A model generated the notes under the pieces. The model had not been told where the DNA came from, did not search any database, and saw only the letters and a program-made list of their open reading frames with translations. From Roseomonas sp. OT10 (GTDB taxonomy: Bacteria > Pseudomonadota > Alphaproteobacteria > Acetobacterales > Acetobacteraceae), in NCBI RefSeq assembly GCF_020991085.1, contig NZ_CP087719.1:4732001-4796000 (forward strand): a stretch of 64,000 bases of DNA, in the 5' to 3' direction. Made by a program: the position numbers and the translations under genes. Below are positions 45,810 through 53,815 of this stretch, piece after piece; position 1 is the stretch's first letter; the number at the start of each line of letters is the position of its first letter.

Positions 45810-46736
45810 ATGACCGAAGCCGCCAGGGCGCTGGCCTGGGACGACTTCCGGCTGATCCTGGCCGTCGCCGAGACGCGTGGCCTGCCGGCCGCCGCGGCGC
45901 GGCTGGGGGTGAACCATTCCACCGTCTTCCGCCGGCTGAAGCAGATCGAGGAGGCCATCGGCACCCCGCTCTTCGAGCGCCATCGCGGCGGCTACGCGCT
46001 GACCCAGGCGGGCGAGGAGGTGGCGGCGCTGGCGGCGCGGGTGGATCAGGACATCACCGACGTCACCCGGCGGCTGGCCGGCCGCGAGCCGGAGCCGTCG
46101 GGCGAGCTGCGCGTGACCACCAGCGACAGCCTGCTGGCGGACCTGCTGATGCCGATGCTGGCCCGCTTCCGCCGGCGCTGCCCGCTGGTCCGGCTGGACC
46201 TGGCGGTCGGCAACACGGAGCTGAACCTGTCCCGGCGCGATGCCGACGTGGCGATCCGTGCCACCGAAGCCCCGCCCGAGACCCTGGTCGGCCGTCGGGT
46301 GGCCCGCATTGCCTGGGCGCTCTATGGCCCTGCCGGGGCGTTCCCGGCGGGGGCGGACGGGCGCGACCTCGCGGCAGAGGCGGATTGGGTCGCGCTGGGC
46401 GACACGATGGCGGCGCTGGCGCCGATGCGTGACCTGCGCCGCAGCGTCGCGGCGGAGAGGATCGCCTGCAAGGTGAACTCCGTGCTGGGGGCGACGCAGG
46501 CGATGGAGGCCGGGCTGGGGATCGGCCACCTGCCCTGCTTCGTGGGCGATTCGCGTGCCACGCTGCGCCGGCTCTCGCCGCCGGAACCTGCCCATGCCGC
46601 CGACCTCTGGCTGCTGACGCACCCGGACCTGCGTCATGCGCCAAGGGTGCGGGTGCTGCTGGACTTCCTGGCCGAGGAGGTGGCAGCCCAGCGACCCCTG
46701 ATCGAGGGGCTGCGGCCACGTGGTGAGGGAGCGTGA
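45810..46736 (+). CDS. LysR-type transcriptional regulator
   Basis: A 308-residue regulator. The N-terminal winged helix-turn-helix is at about 10-66 (DDFRLILAVAETRGLPAAAARLGVNHSTVFRRLKQIEEAIGTPLFERHRGGYALTQAGEEV), and a periplasmic-binding-like effector domain follows (LRVTTSDSLLADLLMPML...). It resembles the GcvA/AmpR-like side of the family. It is divergent from the M20 peptidase (133-bp gap holding both promoters), so control of that gene is likely but unproven. Its TGA stop is the first TGA of repeat copy 5. Confidence 0.9.
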   Translation: MTEAARALAWDDFRLILAVAETRGLPAAAARLGVNHSTVFRRLKQIEEAIGTPLFERHRGGYALTQAGEEVAALAARVDQDITDVTRRLAGREPEPSGELRVTTSDSLLADLLMPMLARFRRRCPLVRLDLAVGNTELNLSRRDADVAIRATEAPPETLVGRRVARIAWALYGPAGAFPAGADGRDLAAEADWVALGDTMAALAPMRDLRRSVAAERIACKVNSVLGATQAMEAGLGIGHLPCFVGDSRATLRRLSPPEPAHAADLWLLTHPDLRHAPRVRVLLDFLAEEVAAQRPLIEGLRPRGEGA

Positions 46737-47184
46737 TCCCGAAGGCGGGATGACCCGACCCCGTGGTGCTGTCTTGGTCCGGCGGCGGACCGGGAGGGGA
46801 CGCCGGCCTGCGGCATCGACGCCGTGCGTCGATCCCCGTCCCAGACCCTCCCCTGCCGGGGCCACAAGCGGGCCCCGGTCCCCGCTGGGAGTCTGGCTCT
46901 ACAGGGCTGCCGCCAGCCTCCGGGCTCAGCCCTGACGGCGCGCGGACAGGCGGGACTCCAGAAGAACTTCGTAGGCTTTCAGTGAGGGTAGAGGCCGTAC
47001 CCGCCGAGGAGCCATGCTCCTCGGCGCTGTGACCCCGTATCAGGCTGTCCCGCGGTAGCACTCATCGGGTCCAGGGCCCGCAGGGTCCTGGCGGAGTGGG
47101 GGTATCGGGGGCGAGGCAGCGCCTTGCCCCCGGGGAACCGGTGCTACGCAGGCGCTGATCAGGGCATGGCGCCGTCCGCACGAC
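46733..47184 (-). repeat. Dispersed intergenic element, copy 5 (reverse, with enlarged hairpin)
   Basis: A 452-bp copy. On the plus strand the left end CGTGATCCCGAAGGCGGGATG begins in the LysR stop codon. Next comes a variant of the GGGAGGGGAC hairpin (46794-46846) in which the usual 3-nt loop is replaced by about 33 bp holding a new hairpin ATCGACG/CGTCGAT. Then follow the CCGGGGCC stem, the GCCGAGGAGC hairpin (47003-47025), the CCCCCGGGG block and the right inverted end near 47184. It lies between two plus-strand genes. The remaining 170 bp to the next gene is A/T-richer and presumably holds its promoter. Confidence 0.85.
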
Positions 47185-47354
47185 GCCACCGGCCTTGGCA
47201 GGGACAACCGGGGCGCTGGGTGGGCGGGGCGACGTGGCTCATCAGATATACCGACAATTTTGATCGGATTTTCAGCAATTCCAGAGATGGTTGGGTGGGA
47301 GCATATCGCCGTCACCGACGGGCAATCGGGCTCGTCGCCTCAAGGACCGGAACG

Positions 47355-47678
47355 ATGTCCCGCTTCACAGCTTCCCTGACCGCCGCCGCCCTGGCCCTGA
47401 CGCTGGGTGCCGCCACGGCGCAGGCCCATGACGTCCTGGACCACTCCAACTCCGCTTCCGCCACCGGGAGCCCCTTCGTGGCGGCGGTGCCGGTCACCCA
47501 GAACAGCACGGGTGCCTCGCCGGCCGATGACAGCCGTTCCGCCTCGGCCGTGGGCAGCGCCTTCGGCACGGTGGTGCCGACGTCCCACGCGAACCGTGGC
47601 CAGGCCACCGACTGGAGCAACTCGGCCTCGGCGACGGGGGGCGTGCCGGCTTATCGCCGGGCCGCCCGGCTCGGCTGA
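47355..47678 (+). CDS. Small secreted protein with SASA-G repeats
   Basis: A 107-residue exported protein. A signal peptide (1-24, AxA cleavage after AQA) precedes a mature part of about three imperfect repeats: HSNSASATGSPFVAAVPVTQN (30-50), DSRSASAVGSAFGTVVPTSHAN (59-80) and DWSNSASATGG (86-96). The repeats are Ser/Ala-rich with no cysteines and no predicted membrane segment, so a periplasmic or extracellular role is inferred. I do not recognise the family. Upstream 47221-47340 is A/T-rich for this genome, with a CCGA/TCGG inverted repeat near 47249-47265, and GGACCGG precedes the ATG. Confidence 0.7.
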   Translation: MSRFTASLTAAALALTLGAATAQAHDVLDHSNSASATGSPFVAAVPVTQNSTGASPADDSRSASAVGSAFGTVVPTSHANRGQATDWSNSASATGGVPAYRRAARLG

Positions 47679-47828
47679 GCCGATGCAAACCGCGGCGACG
47701 AGGGACGGCCCGCTCTGGTGCACGCTCCTGTCCTCCTGGCTCGCCGGAGCAGGCGATCGGCCAGCGCGGGAACGGCCCATGGGCCGTCTCCTCGCCCTCG
47801 GTTGAAGGGCTCGTCCGGCCGCAAACGG

Positions 47829-47854
47829 CCCCGGGGATGGCGCCATCCCCGGGG
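47829..47854. terminator. 26-bp perfect palindrome between convergent genes
   Basis: A perfect palindrome whose half is CCCCGGGGATGGC, between the secreted-protein gene and the convergent SDR gene. Its hairpin would be very stable on either strand, though neither side has a U tract; it could act as a bidirectional terminator or RNA end-stabiliser. Confidence 0.5.
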
Positions 47855-47878
47855 TCCTGATCGTCGGGAGCGGCGGGA

Positions 47879-48751
47879 TCAGCCGTTCACCACCTCGCCG
47901 CCATTGGGATGCAGGACCTGCCCGCTGATGTAGGAACTGTCGAGATCTGAGGCGAGGAAGATGTAGGAGGGCGCGACCTCGTCCGGCTGGCCCGCGCGCC
48001 CCATCCTTGCGCTGGAACCGTGGCTTGCCGTCCGCTCCTCGTCGAAGGAGGCGGGGATCAGCGGTGTCCAGATCGGCCCGGGCGCCACGGCATTGACCCG
48101 GATCTTCCGGGACTCCCAAAGCTGGCCGGAGAGGCTGCGCGTGAAGGCGACGATGGCTCCCTTGGTCGAGGCATAGTCCACCAGATGGGGGCTGCCGCGA
48201 TAGGCCGTGACAGAGGTGGTGTTGATGATCGCCCCGCCCTTCGGCATGTGCGGCACCACGTACTTCGCCGCCCAGATATAGCCGAGGATGTTGGTGCGGA
48301 AGGTGCGCTCGACCAGCGCCTCGTCGATCTCCGCGATGTCCTCGCACTCGTGCTGCTCGGCGGCGTTGTTGACCAGCACGTCGATCCGGCCGCCCAGGAA
48401 CTCGGCCGCGCGGCCGATGGCACCGGACATGAAGGCGGCATCGCCCACGTCGCCCGCGATGGCCAGGCAGCGCCGGCCCTCCGCCTCGATCAGCCGCTTC
48501 GTCTCGGCCGCGTCCTGCGTCTCCTCCTTGTAGAGGATGACGATGTCCGCGCCTTCCTTCGCGAAGCCGATGGCAACCGCGCGGCCGATGCCGGAATCTC
48601 CCCCCGTCACCAGCGCCGCCTTGCCCTCCAGCTTCGCCGAAGGCTTCCAGTCCCGCATCGCCGATTCCGGCCGGGGGCGCATCTCCGCCTCGATGCCGGG
48701 CTGGTGGTCCTGGCTCTGGGGGGGCTGCAGCGTCTTGTTGCGCTCCGGCAT
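47879..48751 (-). CDS. SDR family oxidoreductase (YghA/YdaD-like)
   Basis: A 290-residue classical short-chain dehydrogenase with an N-terminal extension of about 40 residues (Gln/Pro-rich, QSQDHQPGIEAEMRPRPE). The cofactor motif is TGGDSGIGRA at 49-58, followed by the NNA motif LVNNAAEQ near 127. The catalytic residues are Ser180, Tyr193 and Lys197 (DYASTKGAI), and the PG motif is NAVAPGPIWTPLI. The extension plus HECEDI is typical of stress-linked SDRs related to E. coli YghA. Substrate unknown. ATG 48751 was chosen over two upstream ATGs because it matches that N-terminus. Confidence 0.88.
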   Translation of the reverse strand: MPERNKTLQPPQSQDHQPGIEAEMRPRPESAMRDWKPSAKLEGKAALVTGGDSGIGRAVAIGFAKEGADIVILYKEETQDAAETKRLIEAEGRRCLAIAGDVGDAAFMSGAIGRAAEFLGGRIDVLVNNAAEQHECEDIAEIDEALVERTFRTNILGYIWAAKYVVPHMPKGGAIINTTSVTAYRGSPHLVDYASTKGAIVAFTRSLSGQLWESRKIRVNAVAPGPIWTPLIPASFDEERTASHGSSARMGRAGQPDEVAPSYIFLASDLDSSYISGQVLHPNGGEVVNG

Positions 48752-48864
48752 GACGGTCCGATCCTCGGCTGACCGCATGGAAACGGCCCAGCGCACCGCG
48801 GGCTTCACCCTTGGTCAACCGGAACGGATCATGATGCCGAGCGGAACGGCAAGGAGGCGACGGC

Positions 48865-49752
48865 ATGGCGGTGCAGGCGGATGGCCGTGCGGGCCAGGTT
48901 CCGGCCTCGGCCGTGGCCCAGGCGCGCAAGCCGGTGGCCAAGACGGCCGACTTCAAGAACAGCTTGGCCCGCGCCCAGCTGCCCTTCGCCATGCCGGCCC
49001 TGGCCCGGACCGCGCCGCGGAACGGCCCCGTGGCCGCCGCCGGCACCCCGGCGCAGCCCGCCGCGCCCCGGGCCGGCGGCCCCGCCGCGGCCCTGCTGGC
49101 GCAGGAGGCGCGGGGCACCGCCACCCCGGCGCGACGGGTCGCCCTGGCCGTTCCGCGCCCCGCCGCACGGCCTCCAGGGCAGGCGGACACCGGGGATTCC
49201 GTGCTCCGGGCGCGCATCGCCCTGTTGGAGAGCGGGCGGGAACCCAACCAGGGCTACGCCGCGCGCAACGCCCGCTCGGGCGCCCTGGGCCGCTACCAGA
49301 TGCTGCCGATCGCACTGCGCGACATCGGGTGGCAGGACGCGCAGGGCCGATGGACCGCCGCCGCCGCCCGCCAGGGCGTGACCAGCGAGGCCAGCTTCCT
49401 CGCCAACCCCTCGGCGCAGGAGGCGGCGATGGATGCCTATCTGCAACGCAAGACAGCCCAGCTTTCCGCCAACGGCGCCCTGACGGCCGTGGGAACCACC
49501 GTCATCGGAACGGACGGCCGCGCCGTGCCGCTCACCGAGGCCGGGTTGATCGCCGCCGCCCACCGCCGCGGCGCCGGCGCCGTGGCACGCTGGCTGGAAC
49601 ATCGCCGCAACAACCCGGAAGCCCCCGCTCCGGCCGCCCAGCGCGTGGCCTTCGCCAATGTCGAGCAGCGGCTGCGGGACTTCGCGGCGATTCCCTATGG
49701 GGCGGATGCCCTGCTCGCGGCCCGGCGCGGAGCGGGCCAACCGGCGATCTGA
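48865..49752 (+). CDS. Lysozyme-like / transglycosylase-like domain protein
   Basis: A 295-residue protein. Residues 1-110 are a low-complexity Ala/Pro/Arg-rich region without a clear signal peptide. Residues about 112-260 (VLRARIALLESGREPNQGYAARNARSGALGRYQMLPIALRDIGW...) look like a lysozyme-superfamily domain, with a candidate catalytic Glu122 in LLESG and the GRYQM motif at 142-146 that recurs in transglycosylase-like proteins. It could act on peptidoglycan during envelope or appendage assembly, but export is not obvious. The start follows AAGGAGGCGACGGC. Its stop TGA is the first TGA of repeat copy 6. Confidence 0.65.
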   Translation: MAVQADGRAGQVPASAVAQARKPVAKTADFKNSLARAQLPFAMPALARTAPRNGPVAAAGTPAQPAAPRAGGPAAALLAQEARGTATPARRVALAVPRPAARPPGQADTGDSVLRARIALLESGREPNQGYAARNARSGALGRYQMLPIALRDIGWQDAQGRWTAAAARQGVTSEASFLANPSAQEAAMDAYLQRKTAQLSANGALTAVGTTVIGTDGRAVPLTEAGLIAAAHRRGAGAVARWLEHRRNNPEAPAPAAQRVAFANVEQRLRDFAAIPYGADALLAARRGAGQPAI

Positions 49753-50167
49753 TCCGCGCGGCGTGGTGCGTTGACGTTGGCCGGCGTGGCGCCCGTGGCC
49801 CGGGGGCAAGGCGCTGCCTCGCCCCCGTACCCCCACTCCGCCAGGACCCTGCGGGCCCTGGACCCGGAGGGTGCTGCCGCGGGACAGCCGGACACGGGGT
49901 CGATGCGCCGAGGAGCATGGCTCCTCGGCGGGACCGGCCGCCGCACTCACTGACGCCTTTGAAGCTTTTTCGGAGTCCCGCCTGTCCGCGCTCCGTCAGG
50001 GTTCAGCCCGCAGACTGACACCCACCGCACAAAACCAACTCCCAGCGGGGTCCGGGGCCCGCTTGTGGCCCCGGCAGGGGAGGGTCTGGGAGGGGACGGC
50101 GTCCCCTCCCGGTCCTCCGCCGGAACTCCACAGCACGACAGATCAGGGCATCCTGCCATCCGATGAT
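49749..50167 (+). repeat. Dispersed intergenic element, copy 6 (forward, near full length)
   Basis: A 419-bp copy that best defines the family. The left end CTGATCCGCGCGGCG begins at the stop codon of the lysozyme-like gene. Then come GTGGCCCGGGGGCAAGG, the CCAGGACCC block, the central hairpin (49907-49929, loop ATG), CCTGTCCGCGCTCCGTCAGGG, AACTCCCAGCGGGGTCCGGGG, the CCGGGGCC/GGCCCCGG stem, the GGGAGGGGAC/GTCCCCTCCC hairpin (50088-50110), CACAGCACGACAGATCAGGG and the inverted end CATCCTGCCATCCGATGA. It fills the gap between convergent genes. Confidence 0.9.
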
Positions 50168-50275
50168 GGGGGGAAAGGCGCGGGCTTTCCCGCTCCTGAC
50201 CCAACGAGGTCCGGGCGAGCTTGTAGCCCTGGTGGCGGGGTTTACGGGGGAGGGGAAATCCCCGGGCCGCGGGCA
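50168..50275 (+). repeat. Eroded partial relative of the dispersed element
   Basis: Directly after copy 6, the string CGAGCTTGTAGCCCTGGTGG followed by a G-rich stretch and GGGAGGGGAAATCCCC aligns with the CGCTTGTGGCCCCGGCAGGGG and GGGAGGGGAC hairpin of the family, but the rest is missing. It extends up to the mobA stop (ATCA at 50275-50278). It may be a remnant of an older tandem copy, or a second related family. Confidence 0.45.
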
Positions 50276-50923
50276 TCAAGGCGGCGCGCAGCCGGGCTGG
50301 CTCCTCCGGAGCCGGGCTTCCGCCTCGGCCAGTTCATCCGGCGTGTTCGGGTTGAAGAAGGGGTCGGCGGCTCCGCCCGGCCATTCGGCGGTGGCGCAGC
50401 CGTGCTGGGCGGCCCATCGGCTGACCTTGCGCTCGCCGGCGGCAAGGGCGGCGCGCAGGGCCTCTCGCAAGGCGACGGGCCAGAGGGCCACGGGAGGGTG
50501 GGAGACACCGCCGGAGGCGGCGCAGGCGAGGGGGAGGCCGGCTGCCGTCCGGGCGGCATGCAGGCGCGGCACCAGATCCGGCGGCAGGAAGGGGGAGTCG
50601 CCGGGCACCGTGACAACCCACTGCAGTTCCGGCCGCTCCGCCACGGCCCAGTCCAGCCCGGCCAGCACGCCGGCCAGCGGGCCGAGGTGGCCGGGCAGGC
50701 TGTCCGCCCGGACGGGCAGGCCCCAGGCGGCGAAGCGCGCCGGATCGCCATGGGCATTCAGCAACAGGGCCGTGACCTGGGGGCGCAGCGCCGCGACCAC
50801 CCGGTCCAGCAAGGGAAGGCCGCCCAGCAGGCGCAGCGGCTTGTCCCCGCCGCCCATCCGGCGCGCCAGGCCGCCGGCCAGGATCACGCCGAGGGTCGGC
50901 GGCCCTTCCGCCGGCCTATTCAT
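50276..50923 (-). CDS. mobA: Molybdenum cofactor guanylyltransferase MobA
   Basis: About 215 residues. It links GMP to molybdopterin to give the guanine dinucleotide form of the cofactor used by DMSO-reductase-family enzymes. The nucleotide-binding N-terminus is GVILAGGLARRMGGGDKPLRLLGG (LAGGxxxRMGGxDK at 15-28), and the Asp-bearing VVTVPGDSPFLPPDLV matches the metal-binding block of the family. Later, CAASGGVSHPPVALWPVAL and the NxNTPDEL end are typical. The start is either ATG 50923 or, 8 codons upstream, ATG 50947; neither has a clear ribosome-binding site. Confidence 0.9.
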   Translation of the reverse strand: MNRPAEGPPTLGVILAGGLARRMGGGDKPLRLLGGLPLLDRVVAALRPQVTALLLNAHGDPARFAAWGLPVRADSLPGHLGPLAGVLAGLDWAVAERPELQWVVTVPGDSPFLPPDLVPRLHAARTAAGLPLACAASGGVSHPPVALWPVALREALRAALAAGERKVSRWAAQHGCATAEWPGGAADPFFNPNTPDELAEAEARLRRSQPGCAPP

Positions 50924-51101
50924 GCCGGCCGCGGCCGGGGGAGCCATCCCTGCGATCGGGCTCCGTCACGGCGCCAGCCGGCCGGGACAGGGGCCCGGGA
51001 GGGGGAATGGGACCGGGCAACCACTGTCCCGAAGGCGACGTTGCCTGCCCGTCGGCCGGGGCGCATCCCGGCACTGGGACGATCGACTGGAGGAAGACAT
51101 C

Positions 51102-51617
51102 ATGGGCTTGTTCTCGTTCCTGGAGAGTGTGGGCAAGGCGCTGGGGGTCGGCGGGGCCGCCGCCGCCACGCCCGCCCCGACCCCCGAGGCATTGAAGGCG
51201 GAGCTGGAGAAGCTGGGCCTGCCCACGCAGGGTATCGAGATCGGCGTGGAGGGCGGCACCGTTACCCTGCGGGGCACGGCGCCGGCGGGCGACGTGCGCG
51301 AGAAGATCGTGCTGGCCGTCGGCAACGTGCAGGGCATCTCGAAGGTCGACGACCAGCTCGCCGCCCCGGCCGGAGCCGCGCCGGAGGCGGCCCCCGCCGC
51401 TGCTCCGGCGGCCGGCGCGCCCACGGGCGAACAGGGGCCCGCTGGCAGCGCCTTCTACACGGTGAAGAAGGGCGACACCCTCTCCGCCATCTCGAAGAGC
51501 TATTACGGCGACCCCAACAAGTATCAGCAGATCTTCGAGGCCAACCGGCCGATGCTGGAGCATCCGGACAAGATCTACCCGGGCCAGGTGCTGCGCATCC
51601 CGCCCAAGGCCGCCTGA
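51102..51617 (+). CDS. BON-LysM protein (Kbp/YgaU-like)
   Basis: A 171-residue soluble protein with a BON domain (about 28-85: LKAELEKLGLPTQGIEIGVEGGTVTLRGTAPAGDVREKIVLAVGNVQGISKVDDQL), an Ala/Pro linker and a LysM domain (118-168: FYTVKKGDTLSAISKSYYGDPNKYQQIFEANRP...IYPGQVLRIP). This order and the MGLFSFLESVGKAL start match E. coli Kbp, a cytoplasmic potassium-binding stress protein, slightly longer here because of the linker. Potassium sensing is the best guess. ATG 51102 follows GGAGGAAGACATC. Confidence 0.9.
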   Translation: MGLFSFLESVGKALGVGGAAAATPAPTPEALKAELEKLGLPTQGIEIGVEGGTVTLRGTAPAGDVREKIVLAVGNVQGISKVDDQLAAPAGAAPEAAPAAAPAAGAPTGEQGPAGSAFYTVKKGDTLSAISKSYYGDPNKYQQIFEANRPMLEHPDKIYPGQVLRIPPKAA

Positions 51618-51654
51618 TCCGCCGCGCGCCGGTCTCCGCCCCGGGGGCCGGCGC

Positions 51655-52209
51655 TCAGCGTGACGGTGCTGTAGGAAGGGGCTGGCCCAGGTAGCGCGCC
51701 ACCTCCTCGTTGAAGCCCATCAGCCCGAAATCGGTCATCCGCATCGGGTAGAGGATGCCGTCCAGGTGGTCGTTCTCATGCTGGACGACGCCGGCATGGA
51801 AGCCCTCCACCTCGGCCGAGACGGCGTTGCCGTCGCAATCCACGCCCGAATAGCGCACCCGGCGGAAGCGCGGCACGGCGGCGCGCAGCCCGGGGATGGA
51901 GAGGCAACCCTCCCAGCGCAGATGCGTCTCCTCGCCCACCGGCTCCACCACCGGGTTGATCAGCACGGTGTTGCCCACGGGCACGTCGTCCGCCGCGCCG
52001 CTGCTGCGCTCCGGCAGGACGCGGAAGACGAAGAGGCGCAGCGGCACGTGCACCTGCGGGGCGGCGAGGCCGGCGCCGGGCGCGTCCTCCATCGTCTCGA
52101 ACATGTCCCGCACGAGGCGCCGTATCTCCGGGGCGCCGGGGTCCTCGACCGGGCGGCAGCGTTCCAGCAGCACCGGGTGCCCCATGCGGGCGATCTTCAG
52201 GATGGTCAT
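51655..52209 (-). CDS. def: Peptide deformylase-family protein
   Basis: A 184-residue metalloenzyme removing the formyl group from nascent N-terminal methionine. All three family motifs are intact: GAGLAAPQ at 45-52, EGCLS at 100-104 (metal-ligand Cys102) and HENDH at 144-148 (HExxH, general base Glu). The sequence between motifs resembles the type found as a second deformylase in Alphaproteobacteria. It lies 55 bp downstream of gabT on the same strand and not beside fmt, the usual partner of the housekeeping copy, so it is probably an accessory paralogue. Confidence 0.9.
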   Translation of the reverse strand: MTILKIARMGHPVLLERCRPVEDPGAPEIRRLVRDMFETMEDAPGAGLAAPQVHVPLRLFVFRVLPERSSGAADDVPVGNTVLINPVVEPVGEETHLRWEGCLSIPGLRAAVPRFRRVRYSGVDCDGNAVSAEVEGFHAGVVQHENDHLDGILYPMRMTDFGLMGFNEEVARYLGQPLPTAPSR

Positions 52210-52264
52210 GAACGTCTCCCGCGCGGAGGGAGGCGCCGGCCCCGTGGCCGGCGCCCGGCCGGCA

Positions 52265-53632
52265 TCAGCCGCCGACGCGCTCCGCCACCAGCTCGCGCAT
52301 CGACTCGCCCAGGATGTCCATCCCCTCGTTCAGCAGCGCGTCGCTCGCCGTCAGCGGCACCAGGAAGCGGATGACGTTGCCGCGCACGCCGCAGGAGAGC
52401 AGCACCAGCCCCTTCTGCGCGGCGCGCGCCACCAGGGCACGGGTCAGGTCCGGATCCGGCTTGTCCGCGTCGCCGCCGGAGACCAGTTCCATCGCCACCA
52501 TGGCGCCCAGCCCGCGGATGTCGCCGATGATGCCGGTGAGGCTGTTGGTCTGCCGCAGCTCCTCCAGCCGGCGCTTGATCAGCGCGCCGATCTGCTCGGA
52601 GCGCTCGCAGAGCCCTTCCTCCTCGATCACGTCCAGCACGGCGTTGCCGGCGGCGCAGCCGAGCGGCGAGCCGCCATAGGTGCCGCCCAGCCCGCCAGGG
52701 CCGGGCGCGTCCATGATCTTCGCCGTGCCGGTGACGGCCGAGAGCGGGAAGCCGCCGGCCAGCGACTTCGCCATGGTGACGAGGTCCGCCTCCACCCCGG
52801 CATGCTCGAGCGCGAACATCTTCCCGGTGCGGGCGAAGCCCGTCTGCACCTCGTCCACGATCATCAGGATGCCGTGCTCGTCGCAGATGCGGCGCAGGCC
52901 CTGGAGCAGCTCCGGCTGGGCGACGTAGAAGCCGCCCTCGCCCTGCACCGGTTCGATGATGATGGCGGCGATGCGCTTCGGGTCGATATCGGCGCGGAAG
53001 AGGGTTTCCACCGCCTCCAGCGTCTGCGCCACCTCCTTGCCGTGATACGCGACCGGGAAGGGCAGGTGGTAGATGTCGGCGGGCATCGGGCCGAAGCCGG
53101 CCTTGTAGGGCACGACCTTGCCGGTCAGCGCCATGCCCAGCAGGGTGCGGCCGTGGAAGGCGCCGGAGAAGGCGATCACCCCGGGCCGGCCGGTGGCGGC
53201 GCGGGCGATCTTCACCGCGTTCTCGATCGCCTCGGCCCCGGTGGTGAGGAAGATGGTCTTCCGCTCCGGCCCGCGCACGGGGACCATGCCGTTCAGCCGC
53301 TCGGCGAGGCGGATGTAGCTCTCGTAGGGCGTCACCTGGAAGCAGGTGTGGGAGAAGCTCTCCAGCTGCGCCGCGACGGCGGCCTTCACCTTGGGGTGCA
53401 TGTGGCCCGTGTTGACCACTGCGATGCCCGCGCCGAAGTCGATGTAGCGCCGGCCCTCGACATCGGTGATCTCCGCGTTCTCCGCCTTGGCCGCGAAGAC
53501 GGGAAGCTGGGTGGAGACGCCGCGCGGCACCGCGCTCTCCCGGCGGGATTGCAGCTCCGCGTTCGTCGGCCCTTCGGGAATTGCGCCCCCGGAAGTAAGG
53601 CCTGTGCGATCGCCGGTGATGGTGGTGCCCAT
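52265..53632 (-). CDS. gabT: 4-aminobutyrate aminotransferase (class III)
   Basis: A 455-residue class III PLP aminotransferase. The phosphate-binding TTGAEAIENAVKIAR (130-144), the cofactor Asp260 in IVDEVQTGFARTGK and the Schiff-base Lys289 in TMAKSLAGGFPLSAVTG are all visible; TYGGSPLGCAAGNAVLDVI is also typical. It would transfer the amino group of GABA, or another omega-amine, to 2-oxoglutarate. ATG 53632 follows GCAGGAGAGC. It is divergent from a ThDP-dependent enzyme (183-bp shared promoter region). No gabD is adjacent. Confidence 0.9.
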   Translation of the reverse strand: MGTTITGDRTGLTSGGAIPEGPTNAELQSRRESAVPRGVSTQLPVFAAKAENAEITDVEGRRYIDFGAGIAVVNTGHMHPKVKAAVAAQLESFSHTCFQVTPYESYIRLAERLNGMVPVRGPERKTIFLTTGAEAIENAVKIARAATGRPGVIAFSGAFHGRTLLGMALTGKVVPYKAGFGPMPADIYHLPFPVAYHGKEVAQTLEAVETLFRADIDPKRIAAIIIEPVQGEGGFYVAQPELLQGLRRICDEHGILMIVDEVQTGFARTGKMFALEHAGVEADLVTMAKSLAGGFPLSAVTGTAKIMDAPGPGGLGGTYGGSPLGCAAGNAVLDVIEEEGLCERSEQIGALIKRRLEELRQTNSLTGIIGDIRGLGAMVAMELVSGGDADKPDPDLTRALVARAAQKGLVLLSCGVRGNVIRFLVPLTASDALLNEGMDILGESMRELVAERVGG

Positions 53633-53815
53633 GCTCTCCTGCTCCGCGGCTGGGATATGGCGGGACCATGGCCCTCCCGCCGGGTGGGGGCAAGGCCGGG
53701 GCAGGGACGTGCGGCCGGCCCCCGGCTTGTCGCCTGCACCGGCCCCGCGCAACCTGCGCCCGACATGGGCACCCGCCGCCACGCGCGGGGCCGGACGAGA
53801 TGCGGAGGATACGCG

